A stretch of 64,000 nt of DNA from Thioalkalivibrio sp. ALE14 (GCF_000376845.1 NZ_AQXY01000031.1:248001-312000), one strand, 5' to 3'; shown: positions 1 to 7,580, numbered from the stretch's first letter. The notes: generated by a model not told the origin, from the letters alone. Numbers and translations: made by a program.

Positions 1-651
1 TGTAGCGGATTCGACCGTTGCCGGCAGGTTGATCACGACCTTCTGACCCTGGTCCGGGCGCCAGATCGCGTTCACCGCATCGACCACCTCGACCGCGTAG
101 TCCAGCTCGGTGGTCGAGAAGCTCTCCGGCGAGTACTGGAAGATCCAGTCGGTCTGCGGGTACTTCGCCGCATAGTCCCGCACCCAGCGCGCGCCGTTCT
201 CGGCGATACCGCGGATACCGTCGCGGTCCATGCGAAACACCTGCTCGCGCTGCGCCGGGTTGGTGGAGTTGTACACGTGCACTACCGCACGCGGGGCGCC
301 CTCCAGCGCCGCGAAGGTCTTCTGGATCAGGTCCTCGCGCGCCTGGGTCAGCACCTGGATGTACACGCCCTCGGGGATGCGGTCTTCGTCGATCAGGCGG
401 CGGGTGAAGTCGTAGTCGATCTGCGAGGCGGACGGGAAGCCGATCTCGATCTCGGTCAGGCCGATATCCGCCAGCACCTCGAAGAAGCGCATCTTCTGTT
501 CCACGCTCATCGGGTGCACCAGCGCCTGGTTGCCGTCGCGCAGATCCACCGCGCAGAAACGCGGTGCAACCGTCGTGCGCTGGGCCGGCCAGCGGCGATC
601 GGACTTGTCGATCGGCGGGAACGGGGCGTACTTGGTGTGATCGAAGGCCAT
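1..651 (-). CDS. leuA: 2-isopropylmalate synthase, N-terminal part (cut by window edge)
   Basis: Catalyses the condensation of acetyl-CoA with 2-ketoisovalerate, the first committed step of leucine synthesis in the cytosol. The reading frame is open for 217 codons from an ATG at 651 to the window edge, so the C-terminal catalytic half and the regulatory domain are missing. The N-terminus carries the metal- and substrate-binding start of the TIM barrel (FCAVDLRDGNQAL) followed by EIEIGFPSAS, both typical of the DRE-TIM metallolyase family. The opening MAFDHTKYAPFPP matches the long bacterial LeuA class of about 550 residues. A Shine-Dalgarno AGGAGA lies about 9 bases before the ATG. The gene is divergent from an Lrp-type regulator, a family that often controls branched-chain amino acid genes. 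Confidence 0.93.
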   Translation of the reverse strand, partial: MAFDHTKYAPFPPIDKSDRRWPAQRTTVAPRFCAVDLRDGNQALVHPMSVEQKMRFFEVLADIGLTEIEIGFPSASQIDYDFTRRLIDEDRIPEGVYIQVLTQAREDLIQKTFAALEGAPRAVVHVYNSTNPAQREQVFRMDRDGIRGIAENGARWVRDYAAKYPQTDWIFQYSPESFSTTELDYAVEVVDAVNAIWRPDQGQKVVINLPATVESAT

Positions 652-721
652 CGTGCTCGTCTCCTGTAAGGGCGTGACTTGCCGTGAGGTCGGCCGCCGC
701 GCTCCGGATTTCTATCTGTGC

Positions 722-750
722 ATTATCCTAACGCATTCATCCGGGCATAA
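722..750 (-). promoter_or_regulatory. Candidate sigma-70 promoter of leuA
   Basis: Read on the minus strand, a -35-like TTATGC (745-750) and a -10-like GATAAT (722-727) are separated by 17 bases and lie about 70 bases upstream of the leuA ATG. The -10 is good and the -35 is weak. This is a pattern match only. Confidence 0.4.
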
Positions 751-788
751 CCTTGCGTTTTTCCCTATAAAGGCCTTAGTTGGGATCT

Positions 789-823
789 ATTGTTGCGCAT
801 TCAAGGGCTATATGCGCAATAAT
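789..823. promoter_or_regulatory. Palindromic operator in the leuA-lrp intergenic region
   Basis: Two 12-base arms (789-800 and 812-823) form an inverted repeat around an 11-base spacer. The inner 8 bases, TTGCGCAT/ATGCGCAA, match perfectly and 11 of 12 positions match overall. The right arm ends 7 bases before the regulator's ATG. This fits an autoregulatory binding site for the adjacent Lrp/AsnC protein, which binds DNA as dimers. A transcript hairpin is the alternative. Confidence 0.55.
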
Positions 824-830
824 CCTCCCC

Positions 831-1322
831 ATGAAACCACAACCACACTCACTCGACCGCTATGACCGTCGCATCCTCGAGATCCTGCAGGAGGATGCGA
901 ACCTGTCCAACCAGGCCCTGGCGGAGCGCGTCGGGCTCAGCCCCTCTCCCTGCCTGCGCCGGGTACGCGCGCTGGAGCAGGCCGGTATCCTGCTGCGCCG
1001 CGTGGCGCTGCTGGACCGGCGCAGCCTGGGCCTGGAGCTGACCGCCCTGATCCACATCGGCATGGACCGCCACACCCCGGAGCGCTTCGCGCATTTCGAG
1101 GAAACCGTAGCCGGCTACCCCGAAGTCCAGCACTGCTACCTGATCACCGGCCAGTCCGCCGACTACATGCTGCAGGTGGTAGTCCCCGACATGGATGCCT
1201 ACCAGGACTTCCTGCTGCGCCGCATCACCCGCCTGGAGGGCGTGGACAGCGTGCACTCCAGCTTCGTGCTGCGCCGCGTCGTCGACCGCACCGCCCTCCC
1301 CCTCGACTACACCGCCTCCTGA
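831..1322 (+). CDS. Lrp/AsnC family transcriptional regulator
   Basis: A 163-residue DNA-binding regulator of the leucine-responsive family. Residues about 8-60 form the winged helix-turn-helix (DRRILEILQEDANLSN, then LAERVGLSPSPCLRRVRAL). Residues about 70-150 are the RAM effector/oligomerisation domain, including YPEVQHCYLITGQSADY. The ATG at 831 is preferred over an in-frame start at 780 because family members begin a few residues before the helix-turn-helix and because the 780 start would place the palindrome at 789-823 inside the gene. It is divergent from leuA, so leuA and its own gene are the likely targets. The effector cannot be read from the sequence. Confidence 0.9.
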   Translation: MKPQPHSLDRYDRRILEILQEDANLSNQALAERVGLSPSPCLRRVRALEQAGILLRRVALLDRRSLGLELTALIHIGMDRHTPERFAHFEETVAGYPEVQHCYLITGQSADYMLQVVVPDMDAYQDFLLRRITRLEGVDSVHSSFVLRRVVDRTALPLDYTAS

Positions 1323-1337
1323 GCACTCCGCGCTCAA

Positions 1338-1495
1338 GGTCAAGGGCGGTCTACAGGAAGATGGGAAGGTTGGAAGATTAATGGATATGACGGCGGTGCC
1401 ATAGCACACGTGGAAGTACAACGTGAACGTCTGCGATCGCGCTTTACCCTAAAAACCTTCCGATCTTCCCATCTTCCTGTGAATCGCCCTTGACC
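1338..1495. repeat. 158-bp inverted-repeat element between lrp and lexA
   Basis: The left arm (1338-1378) and right arm (1455-1495) are about 85% identical in inverted orientation. Both begin with GGTCAAGGGCG and contain ACAGGAAGATGGGAAG. The loop of about 75 bases holds no credible gene. The right arm ends only 31 bases before the LexA box. A related boundary occurs at 12774-13061, so this looks like a small dispersed palindromic element rather than a plain terminator (there is no T-tract). Confidence 0.6.
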
Positions 1496-1526
1496 CTTTC
1501 GCTTGTCCTCGTGTGGGGCGTGGATG

Positions 1527-1546
1527 TACTGTATATATAGACAGTT
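1527..1546 (+). promoter_or_regulatory. LexA (SOS) box upstream of lexA-imuA-imuB
   Basis: TACTGTATATATAGACAGTT contains CTGT (1529-1532), eight AT-rich bases, and ACAG (1541-1544). This is a perfect CTGT-N8-ACAG box of the gamma/beta-proteobacterial type. It lies 14 bases before the GTG of lexA, close to the ribosome binding site, and should make the cassette self-repressed and DNA-damage inducible. Confidence 0.9.
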
Positions 1547-1560
1547 ACTGGAGGGGTCTT

Positions 1561-2178
1561 GTGTCGCTTACGGAACGCCAGCAGGCCATCCTCGACTACA
1601 TTAGCGAGACCATCGCCACCCAGGGCACGGCGCCGACCCGCAGCGAGATCGCCCGGGCCTTCGGCTTTCGCTCGCCCTATGCGGCCGAGTGCCACCTGAA
1701 GGCCCTGGAGAAGAAGGGCGCCATCGAACTGCTGGGCGGCACCTCCCGCGGCATCCGCCTGCCGGGTTCCGCGCGGGGCGCGCCGGCCGAACTGCCCCTG
1801 GTCGGGCGCGTCGCCGCCGGGTCGCCGATCCTTGCCACCGAACACATCGAGCGCCACTACCGGGTCGACGACACCCTGTTCCGCGCCCGCCCGGACTACC
1901 TCCTGCGCGTGCACGGCGAAAGCATGCGCGATGCCGGTATCCTCGATGGCGACCTGCTGGCCGTGCGCCAGACCCCGGAGGCCCGCCCCGGCCAGATCGT
2001 GGTCGCCCGCATCGAGGACGAGGTCACCGTCAAGCGCTTCGCACAGGACGGCCCCAAGATCCGCCTGCTCCCGGAGAACCCCGACTTCGCCCCCATCGAG
2101 ATCGACCTCGAGCGCCAGGACCTGGCCATCGAGGGGATCGGCGTGGGCGTGCTGCGCGATCTCGACCCCCAGGCCTAG
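1561..2178 (+). CDS. lexA: LexA-type SOS repressor
   Basis: A 205-residue repressor that binds SOS boxes and self-cleaves when stimulated by RecA filaments. Residues 1-65 are the LexA winged helix ([12 protein letters not shown], then [13 protein letters not shown]). Residues about 80-200 are the S24 peptidase, with the scissile Ala-Gly in [11 protein letters not shown], the catalytic Ser in [10 protein letters not shown] and the Lys in DEVTVKRF. All catalytic parts are present. The GTG at 1561 is chosen because GGAGG sits 6 bases upstream and the SOS box directly precedes it. It heads the imuA-imuB mutagenesis operon, so it may be a cassette-specific second LexA. The TAG stop falls inside a repeat-family terminus (2175-2196). 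Confidence 0.93.
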   Translation: MSLTERQQAILDYISETIATQGTAPTRSEIARAFGFRSPYAAECHLKALEKKGAIELLGGTSRGIRLPGSARGAPAELPLVGRVAAGSPILATEHIERHYRVDDTLFRARPDYLLRVHGESMRDAGILDGDLLAVRQTPEARPGQIVVARIEDEVTVKRFAQDGPKIRLLPENPDFAPIEIDLERQDLAIEGIGVGVLRDLDPQA

Positions 2179-2196
2179 GGGAAACACTGATTCATG
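2175..2196. repeat. Solo terminal repeat of the palindromic element family, at the lexA-imuA junction
   Basis: CTAGGGGAAACACTGATTCATG matches the left terminus of the element at 34722 except for one extra G. It contains the lexA stop codon, an AGGGGA Shine-Dalgarno-like tract and the imuA ATG. No second terminus or hairpin follows, so it is either a deletion remnant or a co-opted end. Confidence 0.7.
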
Positions 2197-2826
2197 GGCA
2201 CGCTGGACACCCTGCTCGACCACCCGGCGCTCTGGCGCGGACGCAGCGCTGCCCCCGCCCCGGATGCCCCGGTCTGGCCCAGCGGCCACGCGGAACTGGA
2301 CCGGGCCCTGGGCGGGGGCTGGCCACGCGGCCAGCTGGTCGAACTGCTGGGGGCCCCGTTCGGCTGCGGCGAGACCCGGCTGCTGGTCCCCATGCTGGCC
2401 GCCTGCGGCCACGACGGCTACTGGATCGCGGTGATCGCGCCCCCGGCCACGCCCTGGCTGCCGGGCTGGCAGACCCTCGGCATCCCGCCGGAGCGGGTGC
2501 TGCTGATCCACACCGAGCACGATCGCGACACCCTGTGGGCCGGCGAGCAGTGTCTGCGTGACCCGGCGTTCGGCGTCCTGCTCGCCTGGCTGCGCGGCCC
2601 CGTGGAGACGGCCCTGCTGCGCCGGTTGCGTCTGGCTGCCAGCGAGAGTCGGGCCTGCGCGATCCTGTACCGGCCACCAAACGCCGCGGCACAGCCTTCG
2701 CCGGCCCACCAGCGCCTGCGCTGGCAGCCCGCGGCCTCCGGCCTGGAACTGCACTGCCTGAAGGGGGGCGGCCACTGGGCCCGCTCCGGCCAACCCCTGC
2801 GGGTTCCCGAAGCGCCGGAGGCCTGA
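2194..2826 (+). CDS. imuA: ImuA, SOS mutagenesis accessory protein
   Basis: A 210-residue RecA/SulA-related protein that works with ImuB and DnaE2 in SOS-induced mutagenic translesion synthesis. The N-terminus (LDTLLDHPALWRGR) is typical of ImuA. A degenerate P-loop, GAPFGCGETR at residues about 52-61, lacks the Lys of a true Walker A. Later VLLAWLRGPVETALLRRLRLAA and the C-terminal GLELHCLKGGG follow the family pattern. The start codon lies within a repeat-family terminus 15 bases after the lexA stop, and the stop is one base before the imuB start, so the three genes are one operon under the LexA box. Confidence 0.88.
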   Translation: MGTLDTLLDHPALWRGRSAAPAPDAPVWPSGHAELDRALGGGWPRGQLVELLGAPFGCGETRLLVPMLAACGHDGYWIAVIAPPATPWLPGWQTLGIPPERVLLIHTEHDRDTLWAGEQCLRDPAFGVLLAWLRGPVETALLRRLRLAASESRACAILYRPPNAAAQPSPAHQRLRWQPAASGLELHCLKGGGHWARSGQPLRVPEAPEA

Positions 2827-2827
2827 A

Positions 2828-4429
2828 ATGGGCCAGCCCGCCCGCCCCCCGCATGCGGCCATGCCCCCGGAGCCGGCGCGACAGCAACTGAGCCTGCTCC
2901 CGGTCGCCGCCACGCCCGCGCCTGTACCGGCACCCCAGCCACCGGAGACGCGCCCCGCCCGCTCCGGCGCCACCCGCGCGCGGCAGGAACACTGGATGGC
3001 GATCGACCTGCCGCATCTGGCGCTGGACGCCCTGGCCCGTGCGGAACCGGACCCGGAGCGGTTGCAGCGCCCGCTGCTGGTGGTGACGTCCGGCGCTGCC
3101 CCCCGGGTGCATACCGCCAACCGCGCGGCGCGGCGTGCCGGCGCACGCCCCGGCATGGCGCTGGGGGATGCGCTGGCCGTGCTGGACACCCCGGAACTGG
3201 TCGAGCACGACCCGGATGCCCTGCAGGCCCAACTGGAGATGCTGGCCGGTGTACTGCTGCGCTTCTCCGACCACGTGCACCCGGAACCGGAGGCAAGCCG
3301 CATCCTGGTGGAGGTCGGACGCAGCCGCCGCCTGTTCGGCGGCCTGGAGGCGTTGGGCCAGCAGGCGCGGGAGACCCTGGTCGAACTGGGCTTCCATCCC
3401 CGCATCGGGCTGGGGCGCAGTCCTGCCGCCGCGCGCCTGCTGGCCCGTCTGCGCACCCCCGCGATCGCGGAAGACCCCGAGGCCCTGCGCCGACTCCTGT
3501 CGCCGGTCCCGCTGGAGGCCCTGCCGCTGGCCAACACTACCCGCGAGGGCCTGCACGCCGTGGGCCTGCGTCAACTGGGCGACCTGCTGCGGCTGTCACG
3601 CCCCGAACTGGCCCGGCGCCACGGACCGGAGTTGCTGGACCTGCTCGACCGCCTGCTGGCGCGGCGCGCGGAGACCCTGCCCCGCTTTGTACCGCCCCCG
3701 GTGCTGGATCTGTCCCTGCGCCTGGAGCACGAGATCCACGCCACCACGGCCCTGGCCTTCCCGCTCAAGCGCCTGCTGCGCCAGGCCGAGGCCCAGCTGC
3801 GTGGCCTGAACCGCAGCCTGCAGGGAATGACGCTGGAACTGATCCACCGCGAGGCGCGCACCCGGCTGACGCTGGAACGCGGCCAGCCGGGGATTCGCGC
3901 CGACGAGTGGTTGCCCCTGTGGCAGACCCGGCTGGAGCGCGAGACCCTGCCGGAGGCCGTGATCGGCCTGCGCCTGCAGGCACCCCACCTGCTGAACCCG
4001 GCGGACCGGGGCGACAGTCTGCTCGCCGAAGATCCGGCGAGCAGACCACCGGCCGATCAGCTACCCGCCGTGCTGGCTCGCCTGCGCGCCCGTCTGGGCG
4101 AGCAGGCCGTCGCCCGCCTGATCAACCGCCGCACCCCGAGACCGGAGGATGCCCAGAGGCCGCGACACGATCTCGCCGCCATCCCGGCCCCGACCGCCCC
4201 GACTCCCGGCCAGCGCGCCGCCGGGAACGCCCTGTGGCTGCAGGGCCCCGAGCCCGCCGCGCCCCCCGAGCAGCCCCAATGGCTGGGACGACTGGAAGAC
4301 GGCTGGTGGGATCACGGCCAGGATGCACGGCGCGACTACGCTTGCAGCCGCGACCGTCAGGGCCGGCGGCTCTGGCTGTACCGCTGCCTGCGCAGCGGCC
4401 AGTGGTATCGCCAGGGTTACTGGGGCTAA
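2828..4429 (+). CDS. imuB: ImuB, inactive Y-family polymerase-like protein
   Basis: A 533-residue member of the DinB/UmuC superfamily that lacks the acidic catalytic residues of active Y-family polymerases and serves as the scaffold of the ImuA-ImuB-DnaE2 mutasome. The Y-family body begins at residue about 56 (MAIDLPHLALDALAR). The helix-hairpin-helix and little-finger regions follow, and the C-terminal tail ends in the family WWDHG..RRDYACSRDRQG pattern. The first 55 residues are a Pro/Ala-rich extension containing QLSLLP (about residues 20-25), which resembles a beta-clamp-binding pentapeptide. The ATG at 2828 is kept because it is one base after the imuA stop. The TAA stop abuts repeat element A. 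No dnaE2 follows. Confidence 0.88.
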   Translation: MGQPARPPHAAMPPEPARQQLSLLPVAATPAPVPAPQPPETRPARSGATRARQEHWMAIDLPHLALDALARAEPDPERLQRPLLVVTSGAAPRVHTANRAARRAGARPGMALGDALAVLDTPELVEHDPDALQAQLEMLAGVLLRFSDHVHPEPEASRILVEVGRSRRLFGGLEALGQQARETLVELGFHPRIGLGRSPAAARLLARLRTPAIAEDPEALRRLLSPVPLEALPLANTTREGLHAVGLRQLGDLLRLSRPELARRHGPELLDLLDRLLARRAETLPRFVPPPVLDLSLRLEHEIHATTALAFPLKRLLRQAEAQLRGLNRSLQGMTLELIHREARTRLTLERGQPGIRADEWLPLWQTRLERETLPEAVIGLRLQAPHLLNPADRGDSLLAEDPASRPPADQLPAVLARLRARLGEQAVARLINRRTPRPEDAQRPRHDLAAIPAPTAPTPGQRAAGNALWLQGPEPAAPPEQPQWLGRLEDGWWDHGQDARRDYACSRDRQGRRLWLYRCLRSGQWYRQGYWG

Positions 4430-4710
4430 GGAAACACTGATCAATGTACGCACTCGCGCTCGAGTCGCTTTTGCGTGGGAACAAGGCGCGGTGACTGCCG
4501 TGCAGTCATTCTGCACAAGAGAACCGCAACGCCGTTCCCGCGCAAAAGCGGCCGAGCCCCTGCTTTCAATGGTCTGTGGGGTTGGCACCCCAGGTTCCCC
4601 GATCCTGCGTTGCGGCCCTTGCCGGTAGAACCACTACCGGCTGCGCACCGCGCCTTGTCTCGGAAAACCTGGGGTACCAACGCGAGTGTGTACATTGGTC
4701 AGTGTTTCCC
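4430..4710. repeat. Palindromic element, full copy A (281 bp)
   Basis: Terminal inverted repeats GGAAACACTGATCAATGTACG (to 4450) and its near complement ending CAGTGTTTCCC at 4710, flanked by CTAA/CTAAG. Inside are two large imperfect hairpins. The first has an apical stem GTGCAG/CTGCAC (4500-4516) with loop TCATT, and the second CCGGTAG/CTACCGG (4622-4640) with loop AACCA. Each half contains the pair GGCGCGG and CCGCAACGCC (or complements), which close the stem with a CAA bulge. No coding capacity. It separates imuB from rnk (convergent). Confidence 0.85.
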
Positions 4711-4726
4711 TAAGGGGGACGCCGCG

Positions 4727-5137
4727 TCAGCGGTGGTATTCGCCCGCGCGCTCCGGCTGGTACTCGACCTCCTCGATGCGCACGTGCATCTGCCCCCCGC
4801 CCGGCCGCGGCCACTCGATCTCGTCGCCCTCGGACAGGCCCAGCAGCGCACTGCCCACCGGCGCCAGGATCGACAGCGTGCCACCGCTCTCGTCCACATC
4901 ACGCGGGTACACCAGTGTCATCGAGAACTCGTCGCCGGACTCGATCACCTGGAACCGGACCTTCGAGTTCATCGTCACCACCGAGCCCGGGACATCGTGC
5001 GAATCCACGACATCCGCGCGATCCAGTTCGGACTCGAGATCGGCCTTGCCGGGGAAACTGCCATCCGGCAGCGACTCCAGCAGCTTGTCCAGGCGCTCCA
5101 TGTCCGTGGCGGAGACGATGATCTTCGGCTTGTTCAC
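4727..5137 (-). CDS. rnk: Rnk, regulator of nucleoside diphosphate kinase
   Basis: A 136-residue GreA/GreB-like protein that binds RNA polymerase; E. coli Rnk acts as an anti-Gre-like factor. An N-terminal coiled-coil-like stretch (residues 1-45) precedes the Gre C-terminal domain. Diagnostic Rnk residues include VVTMNSKVRF, LVYP, LAPVGSALLGL and VEYQPERAG, which line up with E. coli Rnk across the whole length. It starts at a GTG (5135-5137). It is convergent with imuB across repeat element A, and element B lies upstream of its promoter region. The 162 bases between 5138 and element B show a short GC-rich inverted repeat and presumably its promoter. Confidence 0.92.
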   Translation of the reverse strand: MNKPKIIVSATDMERLDKLLESLPDGSFPGKADLESELDRADVVDSHDVPGSVVTMNSKVRFQVIESGDEFSMTLVYPRDVDESGGTLSILAPVGSALLGLSEGDEIEWPRPGGGQMHVRIEEVEYQPERAGEYHR

Positions 5138-5299
5138 TTTCTTACTCCAGAATGCAGAACGCGCCTCCGGGGAGACGCGCCAGGCAAAAGATATTCAGGG
5201 AATTTCCGGAAACCGGAAAACTTACTCGGGAGACTAGCCAAGACCCGGCAAAAAAGCCATAGCGCCCGTCACAGTGCTCGTAAGGGGGAGCCGCACCTA

Positions 5300-5580
5300 G
5301 GGAAACACTGATTAATTCGCACGTCCGCGTTGGTGCCCCATTTTTCCGAGACAAGGCGCGGTGCACAGCGCCGTAGTCACTCTACGGTCAAACCCCGCAA
5401 CGCAGGATCGGGGAAAATGGGGCGCCAACCCCTTGAGGGCTCGGCCGCCTCGCCTTCTGGATTCGGGCCCGCTGACCGCGTTGCGGCTCGCTTATGTAGC
5501 TCGGCTACATTTCGCTCACCGCGCCTTGTCAGCGAGCAAAATCGATCGAGCGCGGACGTACGAATTAACCAGCGTCTCCC
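5300..5580. repeat. Palindromic element, divergent copy B (281 bp)
   Basis: Same architecture as copy A but diverged in sequence. The left end is GGGAAACACTGATTAATTCG and the right end is the complement of CTAGGGAGACGCTGGTTAATTCG. The apical stems are CCGTAG/CTACGG (5371-5387, loop TCACT) and ATGTAG/CTACAT (5494-5510, loop CTCGG). Both stems are intact although their sequences differ from those of A, C and D. It is flanked by CTAG on both sides. The order of hairpins matches copy C. It lies between rnk and the rhodanese gene. Confidence 0.82.
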
Positions 5581-5608
5581 TAGCCTTTGCCTTGCGCCCT
5601 CACCGCGT

Positions 5609-5947
5609 TCAAGTCTCCCTCCACGCCGCGTAGCCCCCGCGCAACACATACGCATTAATACCCATCGTGCGCAAGCTGTCGGCCACGAGCTGGGACCGGC
5701 CGCGACCGCCACAGAACACCACGACGGGCTGGTCCGCATCCGCCATATGAGACTCGATACCGGCCTCTAGCTTGGACCGCGGGATGTTGACCGCACCCTC
5801 GATCGTCCCCTCGGCCGCCTCCTCGGGCTGGCGCACGTCCACCAGCAGAAACGGTTTCTCTTCCTCGAGCCAGCGCGCCATCTCCCCTGATTCCAGATGC
5901 GGCAAGCTTTGTTCCAGCTCGCTAATACGCTTCTCGAAAAGACTCAC
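5609..5947 (-). CDS. Single-domain rhodanese-like sulfurtransferase
   Basis: A 112-residue protein with a short N-terminal helix and one rhodanese domain (LVDVRQPEEAAEG, GAVNIPRSKL, then the active-site loop FCGGRGRS and GGYAAW). The catalytic Cys is in the CGGRGRS loop, so it is probably active in sulfane-sulfur transfer in the cytosol. The start is GTG at 5947 with GGAG about 9 bases upstream. It lies 45 bases downstream of, and on the same strand as, the thioredoxin-membrane fusion gene, and so may be the last gene of that operon. The physiological sulfur donor is not indicated. Confidence 0.88.
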   Translation of the reverse strand: MSLFEKRISELEQSLPHLESGEMARWLEEEKPFLLVDVRQPEEAAEGTIEGAVNIPRSKLEAGIESHMADADQPVVVFCGGRGRSQLVADSLRTMGINAYVLRGGYAAWRET

Positions 5948-5992
5948 AGAAGGACTCCGTTGGTGGGTGCGCCCCCATTCTATCGCGCAGGA

Positions 5993-6661
5993 TCAGAGGG
6001 AGGGGCGCACCAGCAGGGGAACCACCCGCAGGGTGAACAATGCGAGTCCGATCAGGGCCGCGACCGCACCGATTGCGGTCAGCATGGCCGCCCCCATCAT
6101 CCAGCCAAGTCCCATGCCCACAACCGCCAGATGCACCAGGATCTGCGGCGCCCAGGCCCATAGCCAGCCACCGGCGATCGGGTGGCCGGTAAAGCGCGGC
6201 AGCATGTGCTCGCCAAGCCCCATGATCAGCAGCAGAAGAAAACCCAGGGTAAAGCCATGCAGCGCGGCCGGACGCGCCGCACCCTCGAGGAAGAACCCGC
6301 CCAGCGGCAACGCCGCACCCGCAATCAACAGCCACGCCATCGCCCCCAGCACCGAGGCGCGGCTGGAGGCCGACAGGCCCAGACCGACATGCCGGGCGGC
6401 CTTCTGTGTGCGTTCCGGGGCCTCCGCCACGAGTTCGGTCGCGGCCGTGCGGTCCAGCAACCCGATGTGCTTGAGTTCGCCGTCCACCACCACGGCGGGG
6501 ATGGATCGAATGCGCAGCCGGGTCGCCAGCTCGCGCCCCTCCGGCTGGCCCATGTCGACCACCGCGAAGTCGATCTGTTTGTCCTCGGCCACCTGGCGCC
6601 AGATGCGTTCGGCATCGTGGCAGGAGGCGCACCATTCGGATACCAGAAGTTCCACTTTCAT
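5993..6661 (-). CDS. Thioredoxin-fold protein fused to a four-helix membrane domain
   Basis: A 222-residue protein with two parts. Residues 1-75 form a thioredoxin/glutaredoxin fold (MKVELLVSEWCASCHDAE), with a CASC redox pair and the cis-Pro region RSIPAVVV. Residues about 105-215 are four predicted membrane helices with the motif GLGEHMLPRFTG. The neighbouring 133-residue membrane protein has a very similar HVLPRFSG, so the C-terminal part looks like a paralogue fused to a thiol-disulfide domain. The ATG at 6661 is preferred over an upstream in-frame start because it begins the fold and is preceded by GAGG. It is third in a tight operon with the lipoyl protein (10-base gap). A role in moving reducing equivalents or sulfur across or at the membrane is inference. 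Confidence 0.75.
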   Translation of the reverse strand: MKVELLVSEWCASCHDAERIWRQVAEDKQIDFAVVDMGQPEGRELATRLRIRSIPAVVVDGELKHIGLLDRTAATELVAEAPERTQKAARHVGLGLSASSRASVLGAMAWLLIAGAALPLGGFFLEGAARPAALHGFTLGFLLLLIMGLGEHMLPRFTGHPIAGGWLWAWAPQILVHLAVVGMGLGWMMGAAMLTAIGAVAALIGLALFTLRVVPLLVRPSL

Positions 6662-6671
6662 AATCCCGACC

Positions 6672-7124
6672 TCAATCCGCGCAGCGCATGCAGTGAATGT
6701 CGTAGCGGTCAATCCACTGTTTGAGCCCCGTGATCGCCTCGGGTCCGGTATGCAGCCGCTCCAGGGCCTTCTCCGGGTCGTCGGGACGCATCACGACCAC
6801 CCAGGCGTCCGTGTAGGGCGCGACGTTCACCAGACCGGGATCGGCCTCCACCGCCGGGTTGATGCGCTCGATGGTGCCGTCGAACGGGGTCGGGATGCCG
6901 CCTGCCCACTTGCCGGACTCCAGCCGTGCCACCGGCTTGCCCGCAGCCCGGTGCGAACCCGGCTTGCGAAACCGGAAATACTGCACCCGCCCCGCCATGG
7001 TCTGGGCGGGATCGGTAATGCCGAGGGTGAAGGTCCCGTCGTCCTCCGGGCGCACCCAGACGTAGTCCAGGTCGTAGAACAGGTCGTCCGGCAGCTCGCA
7101 GCCGTTGTACTCCTCGCGCGCCAT
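6672..7124 (-). CDS. Lipoyl carrier protein, LbpA/GcvH-like
   Basis: A 150-residue protein of the glycine-cleavage H family. The lipoylation site is the Lys in LESGKWAGGIPTPFDG (residue about 71), inside a hammerhead barrel. The N-terminal GCELPDDLFYDLDYVWVRP and the ESGKW motif resemble the lipoate-binding proteins (LbpA) of the sHdr sulfur oxidation pathway more than housekeeping GcvH, and a C-terminal tail with CMRC adds an extra Cys pair. No gcvT or gcvP is nearby. The neighbours are a thioredoxin-fold/membrane fusion, a small membrane protein and a rhodanese. A role as a sulfur or acyl carrier is plausible but unproven. Lipoate attachment needs a ligase not found in this window. Confidence 0.72.
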   Translation of the reverse strand: MAREEYNGCELPDDLFYDLDYVWVRPEDDGTFTLGITDPAQTMAGRVQYFRFRKPGSHRAAGKPVARLESGKWAGGIPTPFDGTIERINPAVEADPGLVNVAPYTDAWVVVMRPDDPEKALERLHTGPEAITGLKQWIDRYDIHCMRCAD

Positions 7125-7126
7125 GG

Positions 7127-7528
7127 TTACGCCCCCTTCGGACCATAGTGGCGCACGGTCAGCGCAATATTCACGGCGAACAGGATCATCGCCCCCCAGG
7201 CCATTGCCCCGCCGATCGCGACTGTCGGGTTATGAAAGAGCAACCAGCCGGCGACCATTACCCACAGCCCGATATTCGCCAGCAGGAACTGCACATGCCC
7301 CAGGCGTTCCGAGAACAGGGACCGCCCGGAGAAGCGCGGCAGCACGTGCAGGCCCACGCCGTAGATCATCAGGGTCACGAAACCCAGCAGCATCAGGTGT
7401 CCATGGATGCGCGGCACGTTGCCGGGGATCAGTCCGGGCTGCGCCAGCCACAGGATGCCGACGAGCCCGCCCAGCAAGGCATAGATCAGGGCCGCGAGAA
7501 TGAACATCCGGTTACGAGGGTGCATCAA
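7127..7528 (-). CDS. Small four-helix membrane protein, oxidase-subunit/NnrS-like
   Basis: A 133-residue integral membrane protein with four predicted helices. Conserved-looking residues include IPGNVPRIHGHLMLLGF and YGVGLHVLPRFSGRSL, which place several His in or next to helices, as in heme-copper oxidase subunit I fragments and NnrS-related proteins. It has no redox domain of its own. It is the first gene of the minus-strand operon leading to the lipoyl protein (2-base gap) and lies directly downstream of a -10-like TATGCT and a consensus FNR/Dnr box (7581-7594), so expression is probably triggered by oxygen limitation or nitric oxide. The exact family assignment is uncertain. Confidence 0.6.
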   Translation of the reverse strand: MMHPRNRMFILAALIYALLGGLVGILWLAQPGLIPGNVPRIHGHLMLLGFVTLMIYGVGLHVLPRFSGRSLFSERLGHVQFLLANIGLWVMVAGWLLFHNPTVAIGGAMAWGAMILFAVNIALTVRHYGPKGA

Positions 7529-7580
7529 AGGCTCCAGGGCAGGTTTCGCACAGCATACTTTAAGCTATATTCAATTTACA

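Noticed and set aside
1444-3574. Long minus-strand open frames opposite lexA-imuA-imuB
   Set aside because: They are GC-driven shadows: Arg/Gly/Ala-rich translations with no motif, fully covered by well-supported plus-strand genes.
4441-4700. Small open frames inside elements A-E
   Set aside because: They read the palindromic repeat in various frames, with no conservation of protein sequence between copies beyond the DNA repeat.
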